The position numbers and the translations under genes were made by a program. The notes under the pieces are model-generated. The model did no database searches. It saw only the letters and a list, made by a program, of their open reading frames with translations, and was not told the origin of the DNA. 64,000 nucleotides of DNA from Isoetes taiwanensis (lineage: Eukaryota; Streptophyta; Lycopodiopsida; Isoetales; Isoetaceae): assembly GCA_021234155.1 (NCBI GenBank), contig JAJEKV010000026.1, positions 16,110,283 through 16,174,282 of the forward strand. The letters are read 5' to 3'. Each line of letters begins with the position of its first letter. The first letter of the stretch is position 1. Shown one piece after another: positions 21,197 through 31,270 of the stretch.

Positions 21197-21817
21197 TTTT
21201 TTTTTTTTTTTTTTTTTTTGAAGGTAAGAAATTTTTGTATTAATAGATAGGAAGAATTACAACATATGGCCCCTTATGGACCAGATAGAAATTAAGCACA
21301 TGGATCCCAAATGGATCAGATTTCATATTCACAACTACAGTACTAATATGCATTTCTCAACCTCTTCTTCTATCCAACTAGTACTACATGATCAGAACCA
21401 ATCTTCCCAGCTAGATGGAGTACTACAGGAGCCAAGTACACACTTTCCTTTAGCTGCAAATAAGTCTTGATAGCACCATAAAAACCACCTCTTGTAAGAG
21501 TAGAGATGAACAGAGAAAGGCATGAAGAAATCATGAGCAATCTCCCGCATTGCTCAAGGAAGCTAACACAGCTCCAAATAACCCATTCTGCAGATTAATC
21601 AATACGGATTGTTCCAGGAGAGATGTTGCATTGTCAGGAGAAGTCTACATGAAATGGCTAGACACAAAGCCCTGCCACTAAAAGTATGGCAATCTCAAGC
21701 ATGAACTTGAATAAGCAGCATGCCATTCAAACATATCAGTATTTGAAGACATGTGGTTCCTGGCATAACAGTACCAGTGGCAATCAAGCATCAGTACTTG
21801 AAAAACCGCTCAGGCAT
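21197..21817 (-). mobile_element. Poly(A) retroposon (5'-truncated) inserted in the reverse transcriptase region
   Basis: A poly(T) run of about 23 bases (21197-21219) marks the 3' tail of a minus-strand insertion. A 15-bp duplication, AGCACTGCACATTCT (21182-21196) and AGCACTACACATTCT (21818-21832), flanks it with one mismatch. The body has no coding frame. Its sequence resembles part of the insertion at 53166-54633 (for example GAGCAATCT-CATTGCTCAA, CTGCAAATTAATC-like and GCATCAGTACTTG segments), so both belong to one family. The 3' end motif after the tail (GAAGGTAAGAAATTTTTGTA) looks like a plant LINE 3' end. Confidence 0.75.
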
Positions 21818-21833
21818 AGCACTACACATTCTT

Positions 21834-22600
21834 AACCGAAGAAAGTGTTTTTTAATCAAGAACTATATTGACCTTCTCTGGATCTATGGAGGCACCCTGA
21901 GATGTGATTCAGTAGCAAAGAAACTTGACATTGTTCTACTCGAACTGATACTTCTCCAGCTTGGCATAAAATCCATGTTCTCGCAGCTGCTTGAGGGCCT
22001 TCTGGACATGTATCTCATGCTCCTCTAGAGTCCTAGAGTAAATCAAAACATCATCCAAGTAGATGATAACAAAGATTCAAAACTTCTCGAAAGACATCAT
22101 TAGCCATGTGTTGAAAGACTACTACAGCATTGGTCAAGCCGAAGGGCATGACAGTGATTGTACCAAGTTCAGAAGGCTTTCTTTCACTCATCACCTTGAT
22201 CTAAATAAGATCGTAGGTGCTACAAAGATCAATCTTATGAAGTACCTTGCGCGTTCTTGCAGCTACTCAAGAAATCCTGGAACCAAAGGAAGAGGATACC
22301 AGTTGTGCATTGTGATCTAGTTGAGATTGCGGTAATCTACAACCGACTGCAAAGAGTTGTCCTTCTTGGAGACAAAGAAGATGGCAGCCCCGCAAGTGAC
22401 TAAGAATGTCAGGTAAACCCAGTCGCAAGATTCTCCTCGATATAAGTCGCAAAGCCTCCAACTCTGTTGGTGATAAGCCATAGATAAGGCCAATGGTGGG
22501 ATCCTCCTAGCTAGAGATTAATGGGGTAGTCATGTGGATGATAATCTAGAAGTTTACTGGCTTTGACCTCGTCGAAAACATCGACAAATTCATTGGGACA
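21834..22600 (-). pseudogene. Reverse transcriptase region (chromovirus)
   Basis: Across several frames the minus strand gives VFDEVKAS (before RT), YIEENLATGF, VDYRNLN, VMPFGLTNAVVVFQ and [18 protein letters not shown], then [13 protein letters not shown]. These are the ordered RT blocks of Ty3/gypsy. YLDD is the catalytic pair of Asp residues (about 22060). At least four frame changes and several stops separate them. Confidence 0.8.
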
Positions 22601-23480
22601 TCACTTAAGCGGAGCTAGTCGACGGATGAACTTGAATTGCAAATATTGAACTATGATATTGCCTTCCAGATTTGATAAACTTGTGAAGAGAAATCTTCGA
22701 GATACAGAGTTGAGGGCGTAATTCCGATGATGAACCTTCCACAAAAACATGAACTTGGACAAGACCAGGAGCATGAGCAAAAGTAGGAACTGGAGCAAGA
22801 ACATGAACTCGAACATCATCTAGAACATTTCAGAATTTGGGACATGAACTGAAACAGAGACAAGAATAGGATTGGGGACATGGAACAGAAACATCAACTG
22901 GAACGAGCAAGAACGGAATCAGGGGCCCACGATACTGCCTTGATTGGAGTGGGTGTTGGCATAGAGGTAAGAACTGCGGAAGAACTAGGGAGCATAAGCA
23001 TGATGCACCCTACCACTTTTGAAACCTGCCAAAGTGCCTACACTAGGTACTTCTATGATGTTTATTGTTTCCTTGTTCTTTTCATGAAAACTAGTCCAAA
23101 ATTTCAAAATTAAAAGTTAAAAGCATGTTAATGTTCAAGGTAAGATAAAATGATACCATTGGATAAAAGAAATGAGTCCAATTTAATGCTTATTAATTAT
23201 TGAGACATTATAATACCCCGTACCCAGCATTAGGGTACTCTTTTAGGTATTTTTATGGTCCCTTAGTAGTATCTTTTTGAGGTAGTGTGCAGCATGCTTA
23301 TGCCTTTGGATTAGGCCTACAACCAACAAAGAGGAATGATCTAGAGCACTAATTAATCTGTGGATTATGCAACTCGAGCTAGGGAAGATCCACAACTACT
23401 GGCACATGTGGGCTAGCAATGAGATTGAAGGAAATTCTACAAGAATCTCCCTCGAACAGAAGCCTAAGAGGTGCAATACA
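22601..23480 (-). pseudogene. Degraded protease-RT linker of the chromovirus
   Basis: No clear catalytic aspartate motif could be read. A few words such as KVHHRNYALNSVSRRFLF on the minus strand and simple GAACATGAACTGGA-like repeats (22740-22910) are present. The assignment rests on position between gag and RT. Confidence 0.35.
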
Positions 23481-24705
23481 TCCCGTGACTACACCCGAGG
23501 AAATCTCACGTCTATCAATTACACCAACATAACTGGTGTACTCGGCCCTTCTTCTAGGGTGTTGTGCTTAAAAACAAATGCATTATTCATAAAGCAAGCA
23601 TTTGCATCACAGGTTGCGCCAATACATCCAACCTCCCAACCCTCGACTCCAATAAAAAATTTCTTATTGACCGTATCTGATGGAATAAACCCTTCACTAC
23701 GTATGGAAGGAGTATGAGAAATGGCAGCTAGCCGTCGAGAGACTCCTACTACTCGGACTGGCCTTTGGAGTTTTTCGACTGATTTGGGCAATTAACAGAA
23801 CATCCGCGAGCAATATGGCCAGCTCCTCCATAGTAGAGGCAAAGATTAATCTCTCTCTTCTGCTACTTCTGGCAGCAGTCAAGGGCCCTCAAACCGCACG
23901 ATAATTTTTCATAGGTATAGACCCAGGGCGTGGGCATTGTAGAAGCTGATGTAAACACTCGTGCTTGTGGAATTGGAGAAGCAAGCTGATTCCGTCTTCT
24001 TGCATACTCTCAAAAAGACGGTTGTCACAATGAACCATAAACTTTATAGCTTCATCTAAAGTCTTGGGATTCTCCATGGTCAACAACATATCCTTTACAC
24101 CCCGCGAAGCCCTCTTTGAAAAAAATCTCGAAGGACCGCATCATTCCAGGCCGTGGCTATGGCAATCTGGCAAAATTCTGAAGCATAAACCGAAGCCCGA
24201 AAGAGAACCTTGCCTAAGGTTGTCAAACTTGGTGACTATTGTATGCTCTACATCACTGTCTCCAAAACATGTCTTAAGTTCAGCAGTAAATGCTGCAAAA
24301 CCTTACAACTCGGGATCTCCTCTCTAGCAAGGGGGCAAACTAACTCAGAGGTAGCCCAAAAAGAAGAGAGCTGATTAGTCCAACATGTTCTCAATCAATG
24401 GAATGCTTGTGAGGGTGGAGCCAAATAACAAACCAAATATGATTCAAAAAGCCCCAGAGCTTAAATCTAGTGTGGTTAAATTTCTCTGGCAAATCAAGCT
24501 TAGGCTCTGGTGACCTCCTTTTGGAGCTAGAGGTTGATTCATGAGATGCCACCCATTCTTTGAACTCCTCATTATCTAGCTGCAATTGCTGGTATACTTG
24601 AACAAGCTGTTGCACTTATTGTAACAAGGATGTTAGGGGGACAATGGAAAAATTGATGTAGCCGGACCCCTTCTCAGTGAAGCTTGCTCTAGAGCCGTAG
24701 ACATA
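23481..24705 (-). pseudogene. Gag (and start of protease) of the chromovirus
   Basis: The minus strand starts with MSTALEQASLRRGPATSIF (ATG near 24703). It continues with VYQQLQLDNEEFKEWVASHE, SPEPKLDLPEKFNHTRFK and FLNHIWFVIWLHPHKH, then LLTMENPKTLDEAIKFMVHCDNRLFE at about 24089-24010, which are conserved gag blocks of plant chromoviruses. A later segment (CFMNNAFVFKH, about 23600) resembles the stretch after the protease active site. Stops and frameshifts break it at many points. Confidence 0.8.
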
Positions 24706-24760
24706 ACGTAATACTTAGGATCAGAGCAGACAAGAACTAGTAAGGCATTTTGGTTCAAAC

Positions 24761-24840
24761 TATCATGAACCTACTCAAAAACAAGGAAAAATACTTGAAA
24801 TATATGCAAGGAATACGTGGAAATCTAACATATAAAAGAC
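24761..24840 (-). repeat. 5' LTR remnant of the chromovirus
   Basis: Matches the end of the 15967-16381 LTR (TATCATGAACCTACTC, then GCAAGGAATACGTGG and ACATATAAAAGACA). Similarity is lost to the right, so most of this LTR is deleted. Confidence 0.5.
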
Positions 24841-25336
24841 ACATTTAAAGTGGGTCTCATGCGATTCCCATCTTTTTTTTGGAACCCTCTTATTTGTAAT
24901 GAAAAGGGCATGCGAAGGTATTCGGTCTTATTAGTCATTGGAGAGAGGAGTTTTTTCATGTGAGGTTGAATCCCTTTATCAAGACATTTCAACTCTTTTA
25001 TTCTCGGATGACAAGTCGAGAAAAGCAAAAACGCCCGTATTTAATCAAAATGAAGTGCTAATATTGAAATAATTTATCATTCATATATAAAGCAGAGTCC
25101 TTTTTTCATACTTTTCCTATTTATTTGATGCTATTTGTTTGAGACAAGCTCCTGCTGACACGTGGTGGGCAATTACTTTAACCTCCAACCCAACCGAACT
25201 AGATCCAATCCAATCCTGTTATAATCCAGCCCAATCCTGTTATAAAAACCGGATTGATTGTTATTCTGAATTTCTAGATAAGGCTTCCACATCATTTTCC
25301 ATAGCTGTGCTCCGGCCATTTTCCTCCAGATTGTCT

Positions 25337-25903
25337 TTAAGGCTTTTGAGCCTTAAGCTGCTTAGAGCCTTGGACTTTTTCAGCTTTTTGGATCTTCTCA
25401 GCCCTAAAAGCTTCACGATTGAAAAAATCAGCCAGATCGAAGCCGGAGTAGAAAACATCCATCTGATGGACAAAAAATACGGGGTTGCCAGAATGATTGG
25501 GAGAAGCGGGCAGATAGAAATGCCCAAAAATGGGGATCAAAATGGGCGCACTGTTGAGAGCAGAGGCAGCAATCTCTACTGCTTGATCGATATTTTTGGG
25601 TCTGGGTCCCCAAGTTCTGCACCAAAATTTCTGAGCCTGAACAGCCCTGCAAAGCCCGGCAATGGGAAGATTAAGCATCGCCATTACAGGCCGCAAATCT
25701 TTGCTTCTCTATTCCGGAAATCCGGTGCCCACAGGAAGCCCCTGCTGAAGAACAGCCCTCAAATCCGGCGGAAAAACAAAACCCAGGTCAGATTGGATCT
25801 TAGAAAATTCCTTGCTAGACAATCCTTTCGAAATTGGAACTTGGCAGGATTTAAGATGGTCGATTGTGTCTCGAGAAAAAGAGGAGGAAAGCTTGGGAGC
25901 CAT
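25337..25903 (-). pseudogene. SMI1/KNR4-like gene interrupted by one premature stop
   Basis: On the minus strand ATG 25903 opens a frame of 189 codons with a single internal TAG at 25709-25711 (residue 65) and a final stop at 25337. Both sides are in the same frame and clearly one protein: DLGFVFPPDLRAVLQQGLPV before the stop, and GLCRAVQAQKFW, TWGPRPKNID, APILIPIFGHFYLP and GNPVFFVHQMDVFYSGFDLADFF after it. This is the pattern of a plant-wide SMI1/KNR4-domain family of unknown biochemical role. The family usually has GFPDWRS where this copy has GFPE-stop-RS, so TAG replaces a Trp TGG codon. No other break is seen, so the mutation is recent, or it is a sequence error or an allele. The opposite-strand frame here (25139-25999) is a shadow. 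The C-terminus after DFF is shorter and more basic than I expect for the family. Confidence 0.75.
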
Positions 25904-26396
25904 GGCCGGGGCAAGATTGAGCGGGAAATACAGTTATGGGGGCATGTCGAACCCAATGATGGTAGGACAAAGTCTGGAGCCCCAAATATGCTATGCTAAA
26001 AACCCCAAACCAAACATCAGGAGAGCGTGTCTATTAGACCTGTACTCTCCTCTAATAATTGGCTCTGCGGCCTTGGGAACTTCAAAGGCAGGAGATAGAC
26101 AAGCAAAACGAGCCCTCTTCTTGATTCTGATGTGTTCTTGCTCTGAATAATTCTTTGCTGGACAAAATAGAGCAAAATCCTCCGTGTTTTTGGAGATGGA
26201 TCACAAACAGGTTTAGAAATCCGTCCACAATACTTTACGGTAATCAATCCGTCCATATCAAAATGCTAGGGAGATTACTGTATTACAGTACACAAATCAT
26301 GATAATATAATTCCTATTGAGGATTTGATCCTCCTATAACAACAGATTCTTTGGAAAGATGTGCTAGCCTCCTGACCTCTATTGTATATGGCTATG

Positions 26397-26552
26397 TATA
26401 TGTGGGTCAAACGTGGACTGATATGATTGGGTGCTGCAAAAGAAGTATTTTAGGTTGTGACGAATTATGTATACGTGTGTATATATGGGTCACACGTGGA
26501 TTGATATGACTGGGGGTTGCAAAAGAAGTATTTCTTAGGTCGTGAAGAATTG
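26397..26552. repeat. Two-copy tandem duplication, ~75-bp period
   Basis: GTGGGTCAAACGTGGACTGATATGA is followed about 78 bases later by ATGGGTCACACGTGGATTGATATGA. Both lead into TTGCAAAAGAAGTATTT-like sequence. Confidence 0.7.
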
Positions 26553-26689
26553 TTAATTTTCTTCAATTGGACACAAAGTGTAGCCTCAAAAGAACATTAT
26601 GTTTTATAGCATGAAAAGGCTAAGTTGATACTAAGGATTAAAACAAGAAATGCTTGGGGCATAAAGATTATTGCACCTTGCATAAAATA

Positions 26690-26880
26690 ATAAGGAATAC
26701 AGCTAAAAAGAGGGAAAATACTCCTGGTAGGCATCCGAGAAAAAAGGGGGAAAATGCTTCTGGTAGGCATCCGAGAAGCATTGCTCTGCTTAAGGAATTT
26801 ACTATTCATAGCATGCAATTGGGTTTCTTCATTGCTCCACCTAAGAAATTTACTATTAAGAGCATGCAATTGGATTTCTT
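26690..26880. repeat. Two adjacent small tandem duplications
   Basis: GGTAGGCATCCGAGAA occurs at ~26726 and ~26761, and AAATTTACTATT...AGCATGCAATTGG occurs twice at ~26800 and ~26848. Each duplication spans roughly 40-60 bases. Confidence 0.65.
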
Positions 26881-27066
26881 TGACATGTGACTAGTTAGTC
26901 TTCTCTAAAGGAGCTAAAAGCATCTGTCTGTGAATCTCAAATTTTGTATCCCACTTTGAGAGCACTTTGACCATCTCATGGTTTGAGATCCAGTTGGAGA
27001 TGGTTTTCACCCCAATTCCAAGTTGACACAAACTCCCTCATAGTGCATTTAAGAAAGAGAAACATT

Positions 27067-27088
27067 CGCGGCGGCCTTGGCCGCCGCG
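27067..27088. other. GC-only palindrome in AT-rich DNA
   Basis: CGCGGCGGCC, TT, GGCCGCCGCG: a perfect 10-bp stem with a 2-base centre, strikingly GC-rich against its surroundings. Confidence 0.7.
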
Positions 27089-27268
27089 ATAAGTTTCTTG
27101 TATTTATAAATGAGATCACTACAATATATATTACAATGAACGAAGAGACCATAGCGACCTTGTTGTCACAACAGTTACATCCTCTTCACACATAGACCAC
27201 CTAGGGAAACAACACTTGGAGCACCCTCCGATGTTTTCCAAACTTTGGGAGCAACTGGAAGACGATAG

Positions 27269-27374
27269 TGTGACGACCATAAGGATATTCGTATCATGCC
27301 GATCTTGGCATATTTCTTCCGTATTTATTGCGTATTCTCCATGTATTCTCCCTGTTTTCGCGTAGGTTCATGAT
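27269..27374 (+). repeat. Short LTR remnant of the chromovirus family
   Basis: Starts TGTGACGACCATAAGGATATT like the 3' LTR at 16381 and ends CGTAGGTTCATGATAG like the 24761 end. It is only ~106 bp, so it is an internally deleted solo LTR. It lies in the orientation opposite to the main element. Confidence 0.55.
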
Positions 27375-27650
27375 AGATAGAAAGCCTCTGGAGGAGGTGC
27401 TTCATGGTGGAAAATGATCTTCTTTTTCTCATCATCCATTGCAGTTCTGTGATACCTGCGAAGACGAGCAAGTATACCTCAAAGCCCCGGTAAAAGTATG
27501 TTTTGATCGGAACTGTGTGATCCCTGCGACCTAGAAGAGAGGAATTTTATAATTAGTCATTACAGTGCTATTAGCCAGAAATAATCAGCAAAAGTTACAA
27601 AGTTGAAACAATTGGGAGATTCTTCATTTTATTTAGGTGCTTCACATTAT

Positions 27651-27892
27651 ACGTAAAGGACGGTTGGGCCCAATCCAGCCTTTTTGTCTAATCAAATCAT
27701 GACACATGTACCACTTTCAAATCGGGAAAATGAGATAGCACGTCTCCTTTAATTTTACTAAATGTTCCATCTTTTTACGAGTCTTTCTATCTTTTTTACC
27801 CGCCGTTTTGTTTTTCTTACTTGCTTTTATTAAGGCTGACCACTGCTTGCTTGACACGTGGGGGCTGGATTGGGCCCAACCATCCTTTACGT
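27651..27892. repeat. Foldback (MITE-like) element with 30-bp inverted ends
   Basis: ACGTAAAGGACGGTTGGGCC (27651-27670) with the next ten bases pairs with 27863-27892, with one mismatch over 30 positions. The spacer is 182 bp and AT-rich. No target duplication was recognised, so it could be a MITE or a chance-preserved inverted duplication. Confidence 0.6.
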
Positions 27893-28225
27893 TGAGGCAA
27901 AGCCCCAGCAGGCTTGATTCCAGAGGACATTCATATAATATAAGCACAACATTTATTGATTCTAGTGGATGAGTCAATAATCCTTAGAGTTTGTCTCAGC
28001 ATCTTTGACAATCAAGAAACACACATCGCTAGTTATGTGCGGCAACGCCGCACCTTCACTAGTCTAGATTAAGAGTTGCTTTTTTATGCTTGTGGTCTCT
28101 GAAATTGTTACAACCACTAATGCAGCCAAAATCACAAACCGTATCTTTATAACCTAAGATTTCTGAAGGTTATTTTTTGTATTTGTATCGGAATACCGTA
28201 TAAGCTGACGGTGGCACCCTGGATT
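27893..28225. other. Unannotated intergenic stretch
   Basis: Nothing recognised. Confidence 0.3.
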
Positions 28226-28980
28226 CCAAACACGTGCATCTAGGGTTTCAGATGTTTTCTATTGTCAGCATGGTATTCTTGTAGGAAGGCGGCGACGGGT
28301 CTTGTGGAGGCGGACAAGCCTTTGCCGCAGTTGGATGTTCGGCCATATCATAGCCAGGTTTCTGGTGTTCTGCTGTAGGCTTAAGCCACGCTCCTTAGGG
28401 CATACCATAGCAGGATCAGCAACCACAGGGCTCTAACCGCTTCTTCTGCAGTGTTTCAGTAAGAAATGAGGTTTCCATAGAGGAAAACCTTATTAGGACC
28501 CGGCCTTATTAATTCCGGCAGGCTTGTCGCTGGGCAATGGAGCAAGGTCGATTTGTGGCCAAGCCTGGACTGATTCTTCTGTTTCTTGTGTGTTTGTTTA
28601 GGGTATGTTTGCTCTGCTGTCGGTGTTGCTCTGTTTTCTGTTGTGCATGTATTTCTTTTGCTCTATCTTCTGGTGAAACACAGAGGTTCAATTCCTCTAA
28701 AGAAATAGAAGCGAGAAACGTTTGCTATGAGAAGTTCAGTTTGCTATATTGCATGCTTGCTGTGCTATACATTTGATGTGAGAATGATAACCATTGGATT
28801 TGTATTTTTAATTGGCCCCTTACAAATTGGGTCAACATGGGGCTGCTGTTTGACCCCATCTTGACTTTGAGCGGACGGATCATATGGATGCATAGAGAAT
28901 ATTCCCCAAATTGTGCTATGATCTAATGGCCACGAAAAATAAAAACACACCCCAAACGATAATACATTTATATTTGTTAC
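28226..28980 (+). promoter_or_regulatory. Putative promoter, 5' UTR and intron of the small membrane protein gene
   Basis: CTAGGGTTTCAG at 28241 contains a telo-box-like AGGGTTT, common just downstream of plant housekeeping transcription starts. A GC-richer segment follows (28285-28365). Candidate splice acceptors lie before 28981 (TTTGTTACAG) and 29038 (CTTGGGCAG). The exon structure upstream of 29050 is not resolved. Confidence 0.35.
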
Positions 28981-29049
28981 AGGAAAGAGGCGTCCATGTG
29001 TACCACAATAGGTTTTTGTTTTTCATGTGCCTTGGGCAGAGGAGTGGCT

Positions 29050-29238
29050 ATGGAAGGCGGACGTGGGCGCTATGATTCCTGGACGAAAGCAACATATTTT
29101 TCTCGGATTTTTAACCCAGAACTTCATGCTCGTCCCAATCTTGCAGTGGGAACATTAGGAACTGCTGTTTTTGTGCTGGTGATGGTCGGCCTTTGGTCAC
29201 AGCGGCCAAACGGAAGGCAGTCTGATAGCACTCCCTAG
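29050..29238 (+). CDS. SMIM8-like small single-pass membrane protein
   Basis: ATG 29050 to TAG 29238 gives 62 residues. The protein has a short soluble N-terminus (MEGGRGRYDSWTKATYFSR), then IFNPELHARPN, then one hydrophobic span (about residues 31-48, LAVGTLGTAVFVLVMVGL) and a short polar tail. The NPEL..(K/R)PN motif just before a transmembrane helix is the hallmark of the SMIM8 family, conserved from plants to animals with unknown molecular role; human SMIM8 has FRAVNPELFIKPN at the same place. The match is by eye. The frame is open further up to ATG 28996, but the acceptor-like CTTGGGCAG just before 29038 favours 29050. The ABP1 start codon follows only 56 bases after this stop, an unusually tight spacing for plant genes. 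Confidence 0.6.
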   Translation: MEGGRGRYDSWTKATYFSRIFNPELHARPNLAVGTLGTAVFVLVMVGLWSQRPNGRQSDSTP

Positions 29239-29294
29239 AGGGCACTCTGCAATCTTCGTACTTTGACGATATATTTCGTAGTTAGTTATTTAAG

Positions 29295-30715
29295 ATGTTA
29301 AGCAAGTTTGAGTCTTTGATCTTTCTTCTGTACATTTTGGTTTTGGGTGCGGTTAGATGCGATTATTTCCTCAATGAAGAAAAGTGTCCTTTGAAAGGTA
29401 TGCTTTTGCACCATATTGTTGGCTTCTTACTGGCAAGCTATTGGAACTTGGAGCTGGTTTTATTGTAGATGTTCCAGTGGTTAGGAAATTGCAGGATATT
29501 CCCCAAGATGACTATGGAAGGTCTGGATTGGCGCACATGACAGTTGTAGGAGCACTTCTTCATGGTATGAAAGAGGTAATATTTGTTACTCCATGTTTAA
29601 AAGTTGTCTCCTCGGACATCGTTTGTACTGAAGAAAGTACTATATTCTTGGATTCATGGGGATGATGCATCTATAAAATAGATACCCATGGTTTAAACTA
29701 GCATCAGAAAAATGCACTGCACAACTCTAGGTATATCTATGATCCTTATATAAGGAATCGTTTTTCTCTTGAATGTTGTAACTTTAGAAAACACTGATTT
29801 GAAGTGCATGTTTTTTATAATGCTAGTTTCAGTTGATTATGGTAATTGATAATGCTAGTGTGAACAGATAAGTCATGATATATTTATATTCGAAATTGCT
29901 GTTTTTCAGTGCCCATTTGTTTTCTGTTGGGGATTGAATTCACATGACTGCTGAGTATCATGATATAAGCTAAAAGTTTGTGTATCAGTTTTGGCATACT
30001 AGTCATTTTGTCGGATGGTTATTTGGTTTTCTTCTGATTTGTTGATGTTACAATTACTTACAATTTTTTTCTTAATAGTTAGAAGTATGGCTGCAAACAT
30101 TTGCGCCAGGATCTGGAACTCCAATCCATAGGCATGATTGTGAGGAGATATTTCTGACATTAAAGGGCAGGGGAACATTGTACTTGGCACAAAATTCAGG
30201 GAATAAAACAACTCCTGAAGAGCCTTCAGAGTTTTCAATTTTTCAAAACTCCACTTTTGCTGTACCTGTCAATTTAGTTCACCAGGTAATTGGACTTGAA
30301 CTTCTACATAATATAATATTGTATTTAATTTTTTAATGAATATGTTGCCTTGTTTCATCTGCATTTCGTATTTGTAATAACGCCCCTTTATGAATTAATC
30401 AATTTTAGATTATTTTCTTGCATTTTAAAGGTACGAAACACAGCATTGGATGAAGATTTGCAACTCTTGGTTATCATTTCGAGACCTCCAGCAAAGATGT
30501 GAGTAACTTCACCCCTCCCTCTCGGATCATATCAAGGTAATTAATTCGGCATTTTGTTTAATGTTTACAGATACACTTACAATGACTGGTTTGTCCCACA
30601 TGCCAGTGCAAAATTAACATTCCCTTATCCATGGGACAGAGAGTGTCTAAGCACAAAGAGTGTCTCGTGTGGAACTCATGAAGGTGGATATTCAACAGCG
30701 GCACTTACCAAGTAA
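29295..30715 (+). CDS. ABP1: Auxin-binding protein 1 (cupin, secreted), five exons
   Basis: Exons 29295-29397, 29469-29575, 30079-30285, 30431-30498 and 30571-30715 (GT-AG introns, frame kept) give 209 residues. ABP1 is a small beta-barrel cupin that binds auxin in the secretory pathway and apoplast; its signalling role is debated. A signal peptide is clear (MLSKFESLIFLLYILVLGAV). Core motifs are all present: IPQDDYGRSGLAHMTV, HGMKELEVWLQTF, PIHRHDCEE with the two His and the Glu of the metal site, VNLVHQ with the third His, VIISRPP, and YNDWFVPHASAKL. The three conserved cysteines (KCPLKD, HDCEE, RECLS) are retained, as is the Trp near the C-terminus (YPWD). Angiosperm ABP1 ends in KDEL; this protein ends GGYSTAALTK, with no ER-retention signal and about 20 extra residues after the last Cys. 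Exon 1 begins 56 bases after the stop of the SMIM8-like frame. Confidence 0.93.
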
Positions 30716-31270
30716 AAAGTGCTACTGCTACGATCTCAATTTATTTTGGCTATCTATATTTTTCAAAATGAGTCAGGATGTAGATATTTGGGTGTTATTT
30801 GCAAAATGCACATCAAATATCAGCACCTGGATGCTGTATATATTTGAATTGGTATAGAGCATTATGTCAAACAAAACCAGGATGTTCTATATATTTGAAT
30901 TGGCATATAATTATGTGAAACAAAACTAAACTGTTAACAGAAAGAGGGAGCCAAATTGCATGGCAAGACGCTGAGAAGCATTTTCATCTCTTAAGCCATG
31001 TGGTAGAGTTGTCGTGATAAACTAACATTTTTGGGCTTTTACTGATATAAATAAATGAATAGAAGTTCTAAACAATAGCTGTGATTATGGTTGCCCAAGT
31101 TCATTGGTTAGGACTTTAAGCTATCCATCATCGTGCATTGCAGGAACGAAGAAGCCACCATTTAAGTACATTGTAGGAATGAAGAAGCGAGCATTTGTAT
31201 ATGATGCTTCCTTGCATCCAGTCCAATATTGAGAAATCTTTATGAATATGTCAAGATGAGGTTTTCAAGT
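30716..31270. other. 3' flank of ABP1
   Basis: Probable 3' untranslated region, then AT-rich intergenic DNA. Short local duplications of ATATTTGAATTGG and AGGAA(C/T)GAAGAAGC are visible. Confidence 0.4.

Larger units (their letters stand above)
15967..24840 (-). mobile_element. Degenerate Ty3/gypsy chromovirus with two nested insertions
   Basis: Reading right to left, the minus strand shows gag, protease-region, reverse transcriptase, RNase H, integrase and a chromodomain-like tail in the order typical of Ty3/gypsy chromoviruses. A purine tract and LTR follow at 16392-15967. Every domain is broken by stops and frameshifts. A second LTR element (18327-20886) sits inside the RNase H region and a poly(A) retroposon (21197-21817) inside the reverse transcriptase region. 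The right (5') LTR is preserved only at 24761-24840. A related LTR fragment in the opposite orientation lies at 27269-27374. Confidence 0.85.

Noticed and set aside
24721-24732. Primer-binding site GGATCAGAGCAG on the plus strand
   Set aside because: The orientation is wrong for the minus-strand chromovirus, and the sequence lies within the start of its gag leader.
25139-25999. Plus-strand 286-codon protein gene
   Set aside because: It starts with TTG, has no family resemblance, and is the complement of the clearly recognisable KNR4-like frame.
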